The notes under the pieces: generated by a model
Databases searched by the model: none
What the model was told of the DNA's origin: nothing
The model's input: only the letters and a program-made list of their open reading frames with translations
Shown here: positions 25,296 through 37,779 of the stretch, in pieces
Numbering within the stretch: the stretch's first letter is position 1
Layout: each line of letters begins with the position of its first letter
Program-made: the position numbers and the translations under genes
Assembly (NCBI GenBank): GCA_013396995.1
Contig: VWZP01010561.1
Coordinates: forward strand, 779,767 to 843,766
Direction of reading: 5' to 3'
Source: Dicaeum eximium
Taxonomy: Eukaryota > Chordata > Aves > Passeriformes > Dicaeidae
DNA length: 64,000 nt

Positions 25296-28200
25296 GTAAG
25301 TTTTCCTACTGGGAAGGGGGTGCCAGAGGCAAGAGGAAGAGCTGGGTGCCAGCTGCCAGCGACAGACACACAAAGAGCACCCATGAGCAGAAGTGATGCT
25401 GGATCTCCATAGCAGGACCTGTCTGCACAGCTGGAAGCTGCTGTAAAGTGGTGGCAAGAGGAAACCCCACAGCCTCCTTTGGCTGTCTTGGGGCTGATCC
25501 TGACAGATCTGTCACTTGGCTCCTAGTGGAGCTGAGTCCTCTATGAACACCCCCAACCACATTTCAGGCAAACCTTCAAATGCATGCTGGGTGCTTGGGA
25601 AGATTAATTATGTGAGCATGCTTTTCAGAGAGGTAAAAGCACTTCGCCTTTCCTTTGTTCTTCAGCTGCACTGTGACTTAAACCAGGATGGTGCAATGTT
25701 TCCAGTTTCCTTGGGGTAATGAATCTTGCTGTAGGTCCTGGGCTGACCTATGCTCTGCATTCTGCTTTTTACAGCAGGGAAAATACAGGGAGAGGAGGGA
25801 GGAACAGATACAGCCCCTTTTGGGTGTCTTCCAGTTCAATACTTTGGAACCACATCGACAGACTTGAGGAAAAAAAAGCCTGAATGTGAAAGGGCTTGCC
25901 ATCGGAACTAAATTATTCATCAGAACTTTAAAAGAGGAGCGTGCAAAGATGTAAACTGAGCACACCCCAATGCAGGCTGCAATGAGCTAAAATTACAGAT
26001 GTGGTCTTGGGAAAAGACCACACTCTCAATTAGCTCGGTGCTGGCAGCTGCCTGAGTGCATACAGCACATTCTGCATAAGGATGATGCCAGGCATTTGTC
26101 AACTTTGTACTCGTTTTTCAGTAGCTTAAATAAAATAGGATTTAGTCTGTAACAGCAATAGATAACAGCACTGCCAGTTAATAGGGTGCTGTAAATCTGG
26201 AACCTCTTTGCACCTGCTGTCTTATAACTCTCCCAGGTTTTCTCATTTGTTTTTCTCCTTGCTGTTTGTCCTGTAAATGTGTATATCAGGTTTTCCTGTA
26301 ATGTCGGCCTCCTCTGTGTCCCCTTCTCACATCAGCTCTGTTTCCAGCTGTTAATCATATGTGCTTGAATCTGTCTTCATCAGTGCTTTAAAAATTGATG
26401 GCTTCCTCTTTTAGTTCACAGCCTCTCTCTTTTTGATCATCTCTATTCAAGTCTATTCAACAGTCTCTACTCAACATTTTCTGACTGTTTTAAAGGAGGT
26501 GACCGCCTTGCCTCTCTTGCTGGGGTGTGATGATTGGCATGTATTTTCTGTATTTTAGAGCAAAGGTGAATGATGTGTTGAGAGCTTTAGAATGATTGAG
26601 TGACAAGGTTTTCCTCCTGTTTGTTTTGGTCTTTTTTAATGCTGTTGTGGAAAGGATGGCTTCAAGAATGAGGTCGTTGCAGGGTTTTTAAAATCCTGTT
26701 AATTCTGTTTTTTCTGTTTGTAACTAGTAATGCTTCAGGCAATATCTTTCTCCTCATGAACATGAAGGTCTTGCCTTAACTGATGACAAGCTCAGATGTT
26801 ATAGCAGTGTGATTTAATTCTGAGAAGTGCTAGGGCTTGAGTGGAAGTCAGTCTGCATTCAGGGTAGTAGTTAATATGCTTGAAGCTGTAAGGGGATGTG
26901 TTTGCTAGGATGACAATGCTCTTCTGTGCCTTTCTCTGTTCAGCCCTCCCCCTGACCCCACTTGTCTCTCTCTTTCTCTCTTATATCAATTAATAATAAT
27001 CACTGTGTGGGTGAGGATTTGTCAAACCAGAAATGGAATGAACTAGAAATGACCCAGGAAACTTCTGCCATTTTGCATGTATATATAGCCCCTAGACAGC
27101 CACAACAAAGAAGATACTGCTAATTATTTTCCAAGTAACTTTGACAGAGACCTGAATAGAAAAATGTATGTGAATATTTTTGGAAGATCATCTGAGCTAA
27201 AACTCTAAATCTAGAATTTGCTTGATCTGGTTTTAAAATACATTCAAGAAGTCTGTAACACAAACTTTAAAAAAAGAGAGGGAACTTTTCTCTGAGGAAT
27301 GAAAATCAATTTCAGTTTTAAATGAAAACCTGAAAATTTTGGACAGGATTTGTATTAGATATACTTGGGAAGGTTGGGGGAAGTGTGAAAGAAATCTTTT
27401 CCTGATAAGTTGTGCTGTGTGTACTTGGTACAAATATCTCATATGATGCAGAGCTCATCTGAAGCAATAACAGGAAAAGAAACCATACAGAGAGCAGTAA
27501 AATATGATGATTCAGGGATAAGAAATTCTTATTTGGAACACTCAGGTTGTGATAGTATTTTTGGCTTCCTTCCTTTTTGATAAAGTCATTTATATTCAGT
27601 GATGCTCCTTGACAGAATCTTGATTTCCACACTGCAGGAGAGTCTGATTCTCAACCAGAAAAACAACAGTGGAGGAGGGAGAGCAGGGAGGTGTAGGTAG
27701 GTGTACAAATAAAGTGTGAATGGATTTCTGCAAAGAGGAAGACTAACATTCAGGGCCTACAGAAGAAGCCACTGGTTTTTCTGTATATTAAATGTAGCCT
27801 GGGAGACATTGCAGAGACTTCATGTGAAAATGGGAAAGCAAGTGCACATTTCTTTCCCCAAAATGATTGCACCTACCACCTCTTCTGAAAAATGTGCCTC
27901 TGTCAATAACTAAGTAGTTATCTTTGTCATCCTGTGTTGCTGCAGCTCTGAAGTGCTCTGATTTTGGTGAATGATCTCCTGTATTGGAGTGTCACTCAGA
28001 TATTTTTTTTTAAAGAGAGAATCAGTGGGATGTTGACCTAACTGTTGTAGTTTTGCTTAATTTTTGCCTGCTCTTTGGGGTTATTCCACTCCTCCTTCAG
28101 AGAAACGGAGATGAGCTTCTGAGGGAAGATTGTCATCTCAAACATAAAGTCTTTTCTTATATTTACAGGCTTTTCATGTGGACTGCCATTCAGAAAAGGA

Positions 28201-30002
28201 AAATTTTTTCTTCTTTGTTTTTTGTTTTCCCTTCCTTCAGTCTAAGCTGTAGCCCAAGATGATGTGAGCAGGTTGACTGTGGGAGCAGTTAATAGCTTCT
28301 ATTCTCGTAACTTTAAAATTTACAGTGTTATTACACCAGAGTTGATGTGCTAGCCTGTAAGCAGAGATCTGATGTGGTGTGTGAAATCCCTCACTCCCTG
28401 CAGCCTGGCCACTCTGTGGCAAGTATGAGAGCCATCTGAAATAACTGGATGCAAACTGGCAGCTTCATGTAGACCGGAGATGCACATAAACTGCAGTTGC
28501 ATCATTCTCAGGGTGAGATTCTCTACCCACTGGAAGTTTTTTATGTATGGGGAGGACAAGTAGCTCTGGATTGAAATTGAGAGGCATCAGCAAACGCTAA
28601 TCTTTCAAGTCTATTTACTTGCAAATGAGAAAGAAAGTAATCTTTAAAAACCCCACAATAACTCAACCAAACAAAAAGAAAACCTACAAAAAACTCTCAC
28701 AAACCCCGCAAAAACACAGAAAAGCTTCCCAAACAAAGCTCCCCGCTGCATGTGTGCTGGCTGTGTGTTTTTGGGGTTTTTCCTTGTTGCTGTAATATAT
28801 ATTTCTCCCTATGTTTATTGTCATACAGTTTGCCTTGAAAAGCCACCATGCTGCATACTGAGTCTCTGTTATTTAACAGAATTTCCCATGTCTTTTTTAT
28901 TAGTATCATCATGTACCTGTGAGCATGGAGGTGACACATTGGAATATGTGAAGTAAAAGGAACTGCAGTGAAATCAGATAATTGACAGTAAGGCAGGAGT
29001 GCAGGGAAGAGAGCTTGCTTGGCTGCCAGCTTGACAAAGCATGTTAGTTCACTGGAGTTTTCTTTTATTTTATTTGTTCTTGATTTTGATCCCCTATTTG
29101 AGCTCTGTTTCCACCTGAAGTGTTCATTATTTATGTAAGGCAGCACTGTTATTCCTTCAGGGTAAATGCTTATAGCTGCTTGACAGGATTGATGCAGAAA
29201 TACAGATATCAGACTGGATTTGCCTTGTGCTGTAGGTTCTCCATACTCTTTTGGGCATTGTCACACCCAACTTACCGCAAAGAGCACTGCTTCTCCAGTG
29301 TGTTATTGCAAAGTGTTTACTCTAAGCTGTTTCTCAGGTGCTGAAATGAAATCCAGTTTGCTAGCTTATCTGTACCACTAAGCCTTTGGAAAGAATGGGG
29401 AGAACACTTCGTTTTGCTTTCGTTTTGCCCTGTGCCAGACAGAACTGATAGACTGTGACAATATTGAACAAACCCTGCGGAAGGCAGAGAACCCCTGCAG
29501 AGGTTGGGAGGAAAAAAAAGAGTTCTTCCTGATGTTGTGTTTGCAGTGCTAAGAGTGTTGAGCAAACATGCTTGCAGGGATTCAGCAGTTCACAAGTAGT
29601 AAGTATAAAGGGTTGGGGTTTGGTTTTTTTTTCCCCAGGCATTAAGTACTGCATAACTGAAACTTTGTTAAATTGTTGAACCAATTTATATATCCCTCTC
29701 AAAAGCAGGGGTCAAGCTTTCTTGGCACAGGCAAACATTCAACACTTCTTTTTATTTAATCTAAACAATCTTTCCTGCTGTCAGCCAAATTGCCCATATC
29801 ATTTCATGTTCTGTGCTGCCAACACATTCTCCCTTCTCCGTAGTACATGTGATCTCATATTGTACATAATAACTCCAGATTTTTTTCAGAAACATCAAAC
29901 CAACTTGACCTGAAGGAAAAACAATTTTCTTTTTGCTATATTGAAGCTTTCTATACATTTTCTATATTAACTGATTCTATACTCTTAAGATTAAATCTGC
30001 AG

Positions 30003-30024
30003 GTAGAAAACAAGTAGAAAACAA
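30003..30024. repeat. perfect 11-bp tandem duplication
   Basis: GTAGAAAACAA occurs twice, head to tail. It is probably a small slippage duplication. Confidence 0.85.
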
Positions 30025-32060
30025 GGGAGGAATCATGAGCAGCTTATAGTAACTTCTAGGACTGGGTGGACATCAGAGCATAATATCCACCCTTGCTGCA
30101 CCAAGGCTAAATTATGGGTATTTTTAATGGGTTAGTAGCTAATTTTAGCAGCACAGATCTTCAACTGAACTTTTTCATGTGGTTCTTTCAGGCAAGTTTA
30201 GCAGCTTACTCAAGTTGGTGACAGAGTAAATTAATGTTAATCAGAAGCCATTTTAAATGCTCTGACAGGTCTCCATGTGCCAAGAAGGGCACTCAGTCCT
30301 GAAGGTATGACAGCTCCCACAAAAGCAATGAGCATTTCCTCCAGCAGGATCCTTTCTCTGGCTTTGTAAGCAGCTTTGTAACCTGTCCTTGTGGCTGCAT
30401 CAGGTGGGGACTTGCCTTGTAAAGTAAATATCCTGAATGAAGTCTTGCTGCATGCTTCTACCACAGTCCACAGTCAAAAAGAGTACTCCAAATTTCCCAA
30501 CTTTGCCTTAAATTTTCTGTGTCTCTAGGCCAAGGTGTTTGTTGTTCCATTTAACTTAACCTTTTAAAAATTTGTTATCCTAAGAAAAATCCATTAAGCC
30601 CATTAAGTCATACTGTACCCTCCTCCTTGCCCTACTACTTGCTCCTTTTCCCTGTGTCTGCATCACTTTTGAGCCTGTTGACCAGATTCAACCACACAAA
30701 ATCAAGACAAAATCCTCAAGGTTTTTCCTCAGGGCAGAGGAAGGACTGGCACAAAGATTGAGGCTTTGTTTGTGGCTCTGCTTAGAGCTTCTTTGCTCAG
30801 CAGAAGCCATCCCGAGAGAAAGACAGGAGTAGAGGACCAGCACAGTTGGGAAGAAGATACCTGCCTTCTTCTAAGCCCTAACCTGGAGTGGAAGCTGGTC
30901 TTGCAGACAAGACAATGTGGGCTGCCCCAAGTACCATATATACCATGGGGAATCATGGATCCTTTCTGGGGATTTGGTCCAGCCTCCTTTGTTTACAGTG
31001 ATCTCTGCCAGCAACGCACCACAAACTTGGCATGCAGCTCCTCCTCGTTACCTTGGCCTTCTTTCTGAAGCCAGGCTTGGCAGTTGGGGAAGTCAGAAGG
31101 AGAAATCAAAGAGGAGGTTCATCTGGAATCAAAGAGGTCAACAGACCTACAGAGTAAGCTATATTGGCCCAGCTTTGTGTTTTGTTTTGGGGCAATGCCA
31201 TCCCACCAACTCCAACACTCTTGGCATTCGACACCTTCAGAGGGCTCTCAGCTTCAGCTGAAGGGCAGGAGGAGGCATTTGCATGTGCTTTAAAAGTAGC
31301 TAGCTAAATAGGTAAAAGCTCATAAGGCATTTAAGCTTTGCTCACCACTGCCAAGTTTCCACGTGTTTAGAACATTGTGCTCCTGTAAACAAGATCTCAG
31401 CCCCCGCCCTCCTCCTGTGTAGGTGGCCACTGAGGTTTCACTTAGAGCCCTGTACATGCCTGTGTGTAACCAAGGCAATGACTGACCTAATGACTCCATG
31501 AACTACACTCTAGTGGTCAAGCCTTGTTACGTGGCTGACAAGGCTGGAAAATTCTTGAGTGTCTCAGAGCTTCCTGGACAAACTGCTGTGATGTGAAATA
31601 TTTCCTTCTCCTGGAGCACTGGAGTCCCCTAAAGGTAACTGAATAAAAGAAGCAGCACAGCCTGGAGATGAAAGGAGGTGGCTTCTCCTTTTAGGTTAAA
31701 TAAGTAGGTGTGGAGCTCTGAGGCTGGTGGCTGTTCTGACTTGTTTCAGGAGACTGAAACCCATGCTGGGCAGGGCTTGGGGTAAGTGGCTGAGATGAAG
31801 TCTTCTGGAGGTTTGGTGAGTGGTGCAGGTGGAAGCAATCTGTTGGTCAGAGGTGGCTGGTGCCTGTTGAAAAAATTCATCCAAGCATGGCAGCAGTCAC
31901 AGTGAGGTATCTCCATCCTCCAAGCAAAGTCCAGTGTCTGACAGGACTCCACATTTTTCCTGCCTGAGCAGGCTGTCTGTGAGGACATGTAATCTTTGGA
32001 CTTCCCCTTAAATGAGAGGATGAGAAGAATGAAGAATGTGTCATGATCACCAGCTGAGCT

Positions 32061-32095
32061 GAATTATGTGAATTATGAATTATATTAATTTATGT
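32061..32095. repeat. AT-rich direct repeats of GAATTATG
   Basis: GAATTATGT, GAATTATG and AATTATATT units follow one another, giving an imperfect short tandem array ending in TTAATTTATG. The sequence is very AT-rich and has no other content. Confidence 0.6.
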
Positions 32096-34178
32096 GTCTG
32101 GCAGTTAAGAGATTCTGTGTTGGGAGATGGAATGGACCTGCTTAGGGATATATTTAAAGAGGGAGACTGTAGTGAACCCACTACAAGTGGGTTTAAGTTT
32201 CATGCAAGTGAATTTAAATTTTATTTAGTGTATTCAAATATATTTGTCTAATATCTCTGACAAAAGTGTAATTTGCTCTATAAATGCCTTTCACCTGTTA
32301 GCTTGGTTTTGTGTGGGTTTATATGTGAGCTGTCAATTTTTGCATCTGAGATACAAGCCCGTTTCTTTTTTTTTCCTTTAATGCACATTTAAAGCTTCAT
32401 ACAGAGTTGTTTCTGAACATTGTTGTTCTTATATCTCCAAACATAAAATGTCAAAGCAGTAAAATAAAAAGCCCCCCTCACTCCCCTCTCCAAACTAATT
32501 GAAGGAGAGATTTCCTAGTGTTAAAAAATTTAAAGAAGTTATAGCAGTGGTCAGGCCTCCCCTTGCTGCCCCATAGCTGCCCAGCTCTTTGTCTCAACAA
32601 AAATCACATCAGTAAAATACAGTTACAGTGGGCCAGAATATTAAGATTGTGTGTTTATGATTCAGTAAATCTGGATTTAAGATGGCTTTTGTGGGATCAG
32701 AGGCACCCTGCAACCATGGGGGTTTGACAGCTTCATTCAGGACAGTTTCACTCTGATAAATCTCCTTTGCATGCAGTAGAAAGTATGAAGTCTATTCTAA
32801 TTTTTATAATATCCTGCCTCCTCCTCAGAAGATGATTTTGATCCATTCTCATCTGTCTACCACTGTGACTCTGTCAGATGTTGCTGTCCTGCCTTGGACA
32901 ATATTGTTCAAGCCTGTCCAGCACTGAACTTGGCTGGTTGTTGTAAGAGAACCATGAGTGGTTTTGCATTCCTGACTGTGATGTTGATGCTTTTTAAATT
33001 CTTTTTTTAACTTAATGCTAAGACTAAGGCTTTGCTGGCTGTATGAAGCAAGGTCTAAAGCTTCACTTGGCTGGTTTTTAACATGGCTGGTGACATTCAT
33101 CAACACCTGAGCCAGAAAACTTTCTTTTGTCTGTAATGAATTGATGGCCAGAGCAGTTTTAAAATGAAAAGGTCTTGAATGTTTTGTGTGTCAGCCAGAA
33201 TTCAAGAAGAAATTGGTGGGAAAGACAGGAAATAAAGTAGGCAGAATGCTTCATGTAATACCCAAAATTGCAGAGTGTCTGCTAGTCGGTGCATGAGGTG
33301 GTTCCTGTTCCTCCAAAATCCTAATTTTGGATCTTAAAGTAGACAAGGTATTTGGTATGCAGAAAGTCAAGGATTTGGCTGTAGACTTTATATTCTTGCC
33401 TTCAGACAGCAAGGTTAAAACTTAAAGGTAAAGTCAGAATTGCATTCTTTAAGATGCTTTCCCAGAGGAATTAGGTGGTCACTGGCTGGCAGTAATTCAA
33501 ATGTGTTGACTTGTAATTAAATATGGTTGTCATATTCATTTGGCACTACTCCTGGAGAACTGGGTGGGTGCATGCTGGATGTGTACATGTGTTCACTGAA
33601 GTAGTTGTAGGGCTTAGCATACACTTGCTCAGATCCCTGATTAATGGTTGTTTTTCCCTTGTGGTCTTTGCCAAGATGAGCTTGGATGGAAAATGGAATT
33701 ATAAAGCACTTCATTTAAAGACTAATTATTAGTGAAACAAAAGCTTGTTCAAATGATCTTCTCTTTGAGCAAAATAGAAGTTTACCAAAATATGGTTTTT
33801 CGCTTTCAAGTTAACATGTCATTAAACAAAGGAAGCATTGTGGTGGTTTTGTTTCTGGTCATCATGTCCTTCAGAGTCTAGATAGAGTAGATAAGATAGT
33901 GGGTACCGGAGGGAAGAGAAGCATAAGCTTTCCACATCCTGAAACTGCCCAATTCCCATAGCTTGCTTTCAGTGGCAAGTTCAAAGGCTATAGAAATATG
34001 TTAATTGAAACAAACTTCTATTTACAAACTGTGTTTTGGCCATTTGGGTGAAGGTTTATCTGTCAGGAGTTGAGTTAGACCTTCTGCAAACTCTTGTTTC
34101 AGAGCATTGGTCTATGTCTTTTGCAAGCTCAGTGTCTGCCTTGCTTGAAATCTTTGAGAAGCAAGCCATTGTTTCCTT

Positions 34179-34221
34179 GAACATTGTCTAGAATTTCCTA
34201 GAACATTGTTAGAATTGTTTA
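34179..34221. repeat. imperfect 22/21-bp tandem duplication
   Basis: GAACATTGTCTAGAATT followed by TCCTA is repeated as GAACATTGTTAGAATT followed by GTTTA. One base is lost and two are changed in the last five. A third, decayed unit (GAATGTTAATATAG) may follow. TAGAA cores recur to about 34255. It is probably a local duplication, not a mobile element. Confidence 0.65.
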
Positions 34222-34385
34222 GAATGTTAATATAGTTCTAATTTTTTTTAGAATTAATTTAATTTATGGTAAGGGTACTGTTTTTCAAATGTAGAATTAA
34301 AAGGATTTTATTTAGAGATTCAAATAGAGCTGATATAATTCCAGCTTTAAAAGTGCAGAAAAGTGTGATTTGTATTTAAAGGGTT

Positions 34386-34416
34386 CCCCCTCACTCCCTA
34401 AACCCCCACCCACCCC
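34386..34416 (-). other. C-rich tract: G-quadruplex on the - strand, i-motif on the + strand
   Basis: Five C runs (5, 3, 5, 3 and 4 bases) are separated by TCACT, TAAA, A and A. This is the strongest canonical quadruplex pattern in the window, with one spare run. The G-rich copy is the template strand of the SLC22A23 intron, so it could slow polymerase but would not fold in the RNA. Folding is inferred. Confidence 0.7.
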
Positions 34417-37400
34417 AGCAGCTCTTTTAACCTTTTCTTAAAATAAAAATCAGCCAACTGTCATACCTGAATTATCTCCAGATGAAAAGCCACACGCCTG
34501 AACGAGTTTTCTAGAAAGGAGGACTAGTCCTACATATTGCAGTATTGGAGATAAAAAGTAAGTGGCAGGGGGTTATGTCTGAAAATAAGGTGAGGTTTTC
34601 TGGGGCTGTCTGGTATCTCTGCTGTGCACTTAACTTGTCAGCAGGTTAAATCTGAAGCCTGTCATCAACTGCTGCTTGTGTAAGAAGGAGCATCACTCAC
34701 CCCTTCTTGGGAATGCCCGGGTCACCTCAGGGTGTGCAAGTGCAACAACAAAAATGTTATTCCATGTATTTGACTTTCTAAATTTACCTTGTACTTTATC
34801 TGGCTCCTCTGCTGTGCTGTAGTTCTTGCATGGGGGAAGACTATTTGAGTGGTGTTTGCAGGGAGATTGGCACAAATCCTCTGTTAGGAGTTTGGGAATG
34901 AGAAAGGTCAGTGTTTATCTGTGTGGGTGGGTATGTGCCCAGTGGGGAAAGGAGAAGCAGTGGCTTAAGAAGAAATGATAAGGATATTTTATTTTATGCG
35001 TTGAATTTCTCTAGGGAGAAAAAACCCAAGTGGTCTCAGTCTTAAGTGTTGTTCCCATTCTTTAACTGTTCCTTGGTTTTAATTTTTTTGTTTCAATTTT
35101 TCTTTTGAGATGTCTGAATGAAATTGCCAAGTCACCAGCTTACTTCAGTGCACTTTGGGATTTCAGCAAGCTTTAGACATGATTTAAAAACATAAAAGTC
35201 TATCTTGGAGATGCTGTAGAATAGAAAGTGTTCTCAGGTGCTAGAAACAATTTAGCCGTAGCCATAAAATTGGCACAATGGTAAGTCTGTACCAGAAACA
35301 AGGAATGTCTGGGATGTACAGTATTGGGCTGTGGGAAGGGGTTGGGTGCCAGGCTACTTGGGATGCAGTTCCTTTGGAAGAGAGAACCAGGATCTCTGAA
35401 CAATGATGCTTCCCTTTGCTCACTCCATATCTTTACTCAGTGCACAGACCTGATATGCTGCCTGGTTTTGGAAATAAGCGGGACTGCACCAATGAAGTAG
35501 GCAAATTTTGTTTGCTAGTATCTCCAGGGAAGAGAAATGTCTTAATTCCCTGACATCACCACTTGTGTTCCTTGATTTCCCATGCAGAATGCATCCTCCA
35601 TCTCTTTCCTGAGAAATAAATTATTCTTCTCCAAATTCCCACTTCTTTAGTCACTTGCATTTGTGTGCTTGTGATAGGTAAGAGAGGAAGATCATACTTT
35701 TTGAAAGAGCTATCCCAGAGGAGACTCTGGCCTCTCTCAAAGAGGTGTCTGATAGTGGCTGCTGAAGCATTTGAAATGCATGCAATGGCAAGGCTAGATT
35801 TGGGAAAAAACACCATCAAGCATCTAACACAGAAGCAAATAGGAAGAGGGAAAGAGGGCAGGTCAGGCTGCTTTTTTGGGAGAGATTGTTTATTAAGACT
35901 CATATCTATGCCTTTGGATTAGGAGTAGATTTGGCCCATGACACAAAGTCTGTAACACCACAGATTGGTATGCCTTTGTTTTGTAATACAAGATACAGAA
36001 ATCTGCTGTGTTGCCAGCATTGTAATGTAAATGCAAGAAGTTATTTTTCTATTGCCTCTCCTTATTTCATTCCAAAGATATTAAGCCCCTTGGTGTCCCG
36101 GGCTGTTACGTTCACTCCAACAGACGTTTGCATTTGGAGCCCGTACAGCACTTTGTAGTGAGCTTCTCATGGGGAATGCAGTCACAGAGAACTTAATTGT
36201 TTCAGCCATGGCTTTGCTTTTATTTAATCTTATATAAAGCACATTAGATCTTGGGCTTTGGATCTTCATATCCTTCAGTGTGTAACTTATTATAGAGATC
36301 AGTTCAAGAAGTAGTATGTGTGGGAAATGCCGGCAATATTAGACTTCTGTGATTTCTTTTATAAAGTGCTTCATCTAAAAATCTGTAACACTTGCAGACA
36401 TCACGAGTTATCTTAAAGCATTATGGAAACCAAACCTTAACCACCCCATCTCATGTACTTGGGAATTCAGTGCTTTGGTTGCACCTGACAAGGAATGTGG
36501 TATGGATCATATTTCATGAACATAAATGTCTCCTCTGCTGTGCCTGTGGTGCTTTGGTGACAAACATCATTCCCCAGAGCTGCACGACCAGCAGTCTTTC
36601 TGACATAACAGCTTGCTGTTGAGACAGTAGTGACATGTGGTGTGGCAGGGTTAGCCCCAAACTCGGGATTTTGTTTTTCTCTTTATATTTGGAGAAGGTG
36701 CCTGTGATTGCTGCTATCCCTGCTCTCCCTGTTTCATCTCTGCTCCTGCAATGTGCTCAGTTCCCCACATGGCCTCCATCATCAGCTCAGTGCCAAAGCA
36801 GACCCAAGATCTGGGGCCAGGATGAGAGCCCTGAGTGGGTTGGCATCTGTGCAAATACCCAAAAACTCCTGTCCTAGAGGGATGCTGCTCATTGCACCAT
36901 GGCTGTGCATGGCTTCTTCCAGGCAGCTTGTGCCCAGATCTAGTGTGCACAAGGTGTTCTCAGATATGTGCATTGCTGAAAGATCTGCAATGGATGGAGA
37001 CTTGGAGACTGTCCTTGATGGAGACTGCCCACCCCTGCTCTTACTTATCACTGCTTAAAGCTTGCAGTGGTTTTGTGTTTGTTTTTATTAAAAAAAGACA
37101 GCAACAAAACCAACAAAACAAAAACCCCTCTTTAATGCCAAAACAATTTTCTGTTCTCCCTGCAAAAAAAAAAATTGAAGGAGGGGAGAAGTTCACTTAA
37201 GTGGAAGAACTGTAGTCCATTTTCAAGAAAAGTGGATCAAATAGTCTGAGTGTCCCAGCAGCAAATAGCACCATATTAATCACACCCCAGAGAATTTTGC
37301 AGTTAGCTGTTTTCAGACATGTTTTTAATTAATACCATATCTTAGTTCTGTTGAATGCATAATGAAATCATGTCTCAGATATTGCCTGTTGCTCTCAACT

Positions 37401-37778
37401 TCTAGCTATCTGAACTTTGGACAACTTGCTTCAGCTGTTGTGGGGCCCAACTTGTGAATCTTTAGGAGACTGGATATTTTTCATTAACCTGGTTTTTGGG
37501 GAGTGCAATATAAGTCAGCTGCATTCTGGTGTTTACTGATACTGAAGCATGTGTAGTTTCCCCTTCTTCTGAAGCATCATAAATTGTTTCCAAAATCCAC
37601 AGGCCAGTTGCAGTTGCCCTGCTTGAGTCAGAAAAGTCAGGACATGAAGATCAAATACTCTTCCCTCAGCCCACCACCTTTCTGGCAAGATGTAAAAGAG
37701 AAACCCAGACTACTTCATAGTGAAGGCGTGTTACAAGCCTTGTTCATACCCAGCATGGATTTCTTTCTTCTTTTTTTT

Positions 37779-37779
37779 N
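37779..37779. other. ambiguous base (N) at the end of a T run
   Basis: The only non-ACGT character in the window, directly after eight T. It is most likely an unresolved homopolymer length or a polishing artefact in the assembly. Confidence 0.95.

Noticed and set aside
29361..29702. Minus-strand frame containing LPQG, a motif seen in reverse transcriptases
   Set aside because: Four residues alone. No other polymerase motif, no flanking retroelement structure, and the frame is short.
32470..32490. C-rich tract resembling the quadruplex at 34386
   Set aside because: Only three usable C runs, so it misses the canonical pattern. The shared CCCCCTCACTCCC is not supported by similar flanks.
35238..35280. 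ATG|GTAAGT donor-like site
   Set aside because: The only nearby acceptor (GTGTTCTCAG) is weak and the implied exon is very short. Isolated donor matches are frequent.
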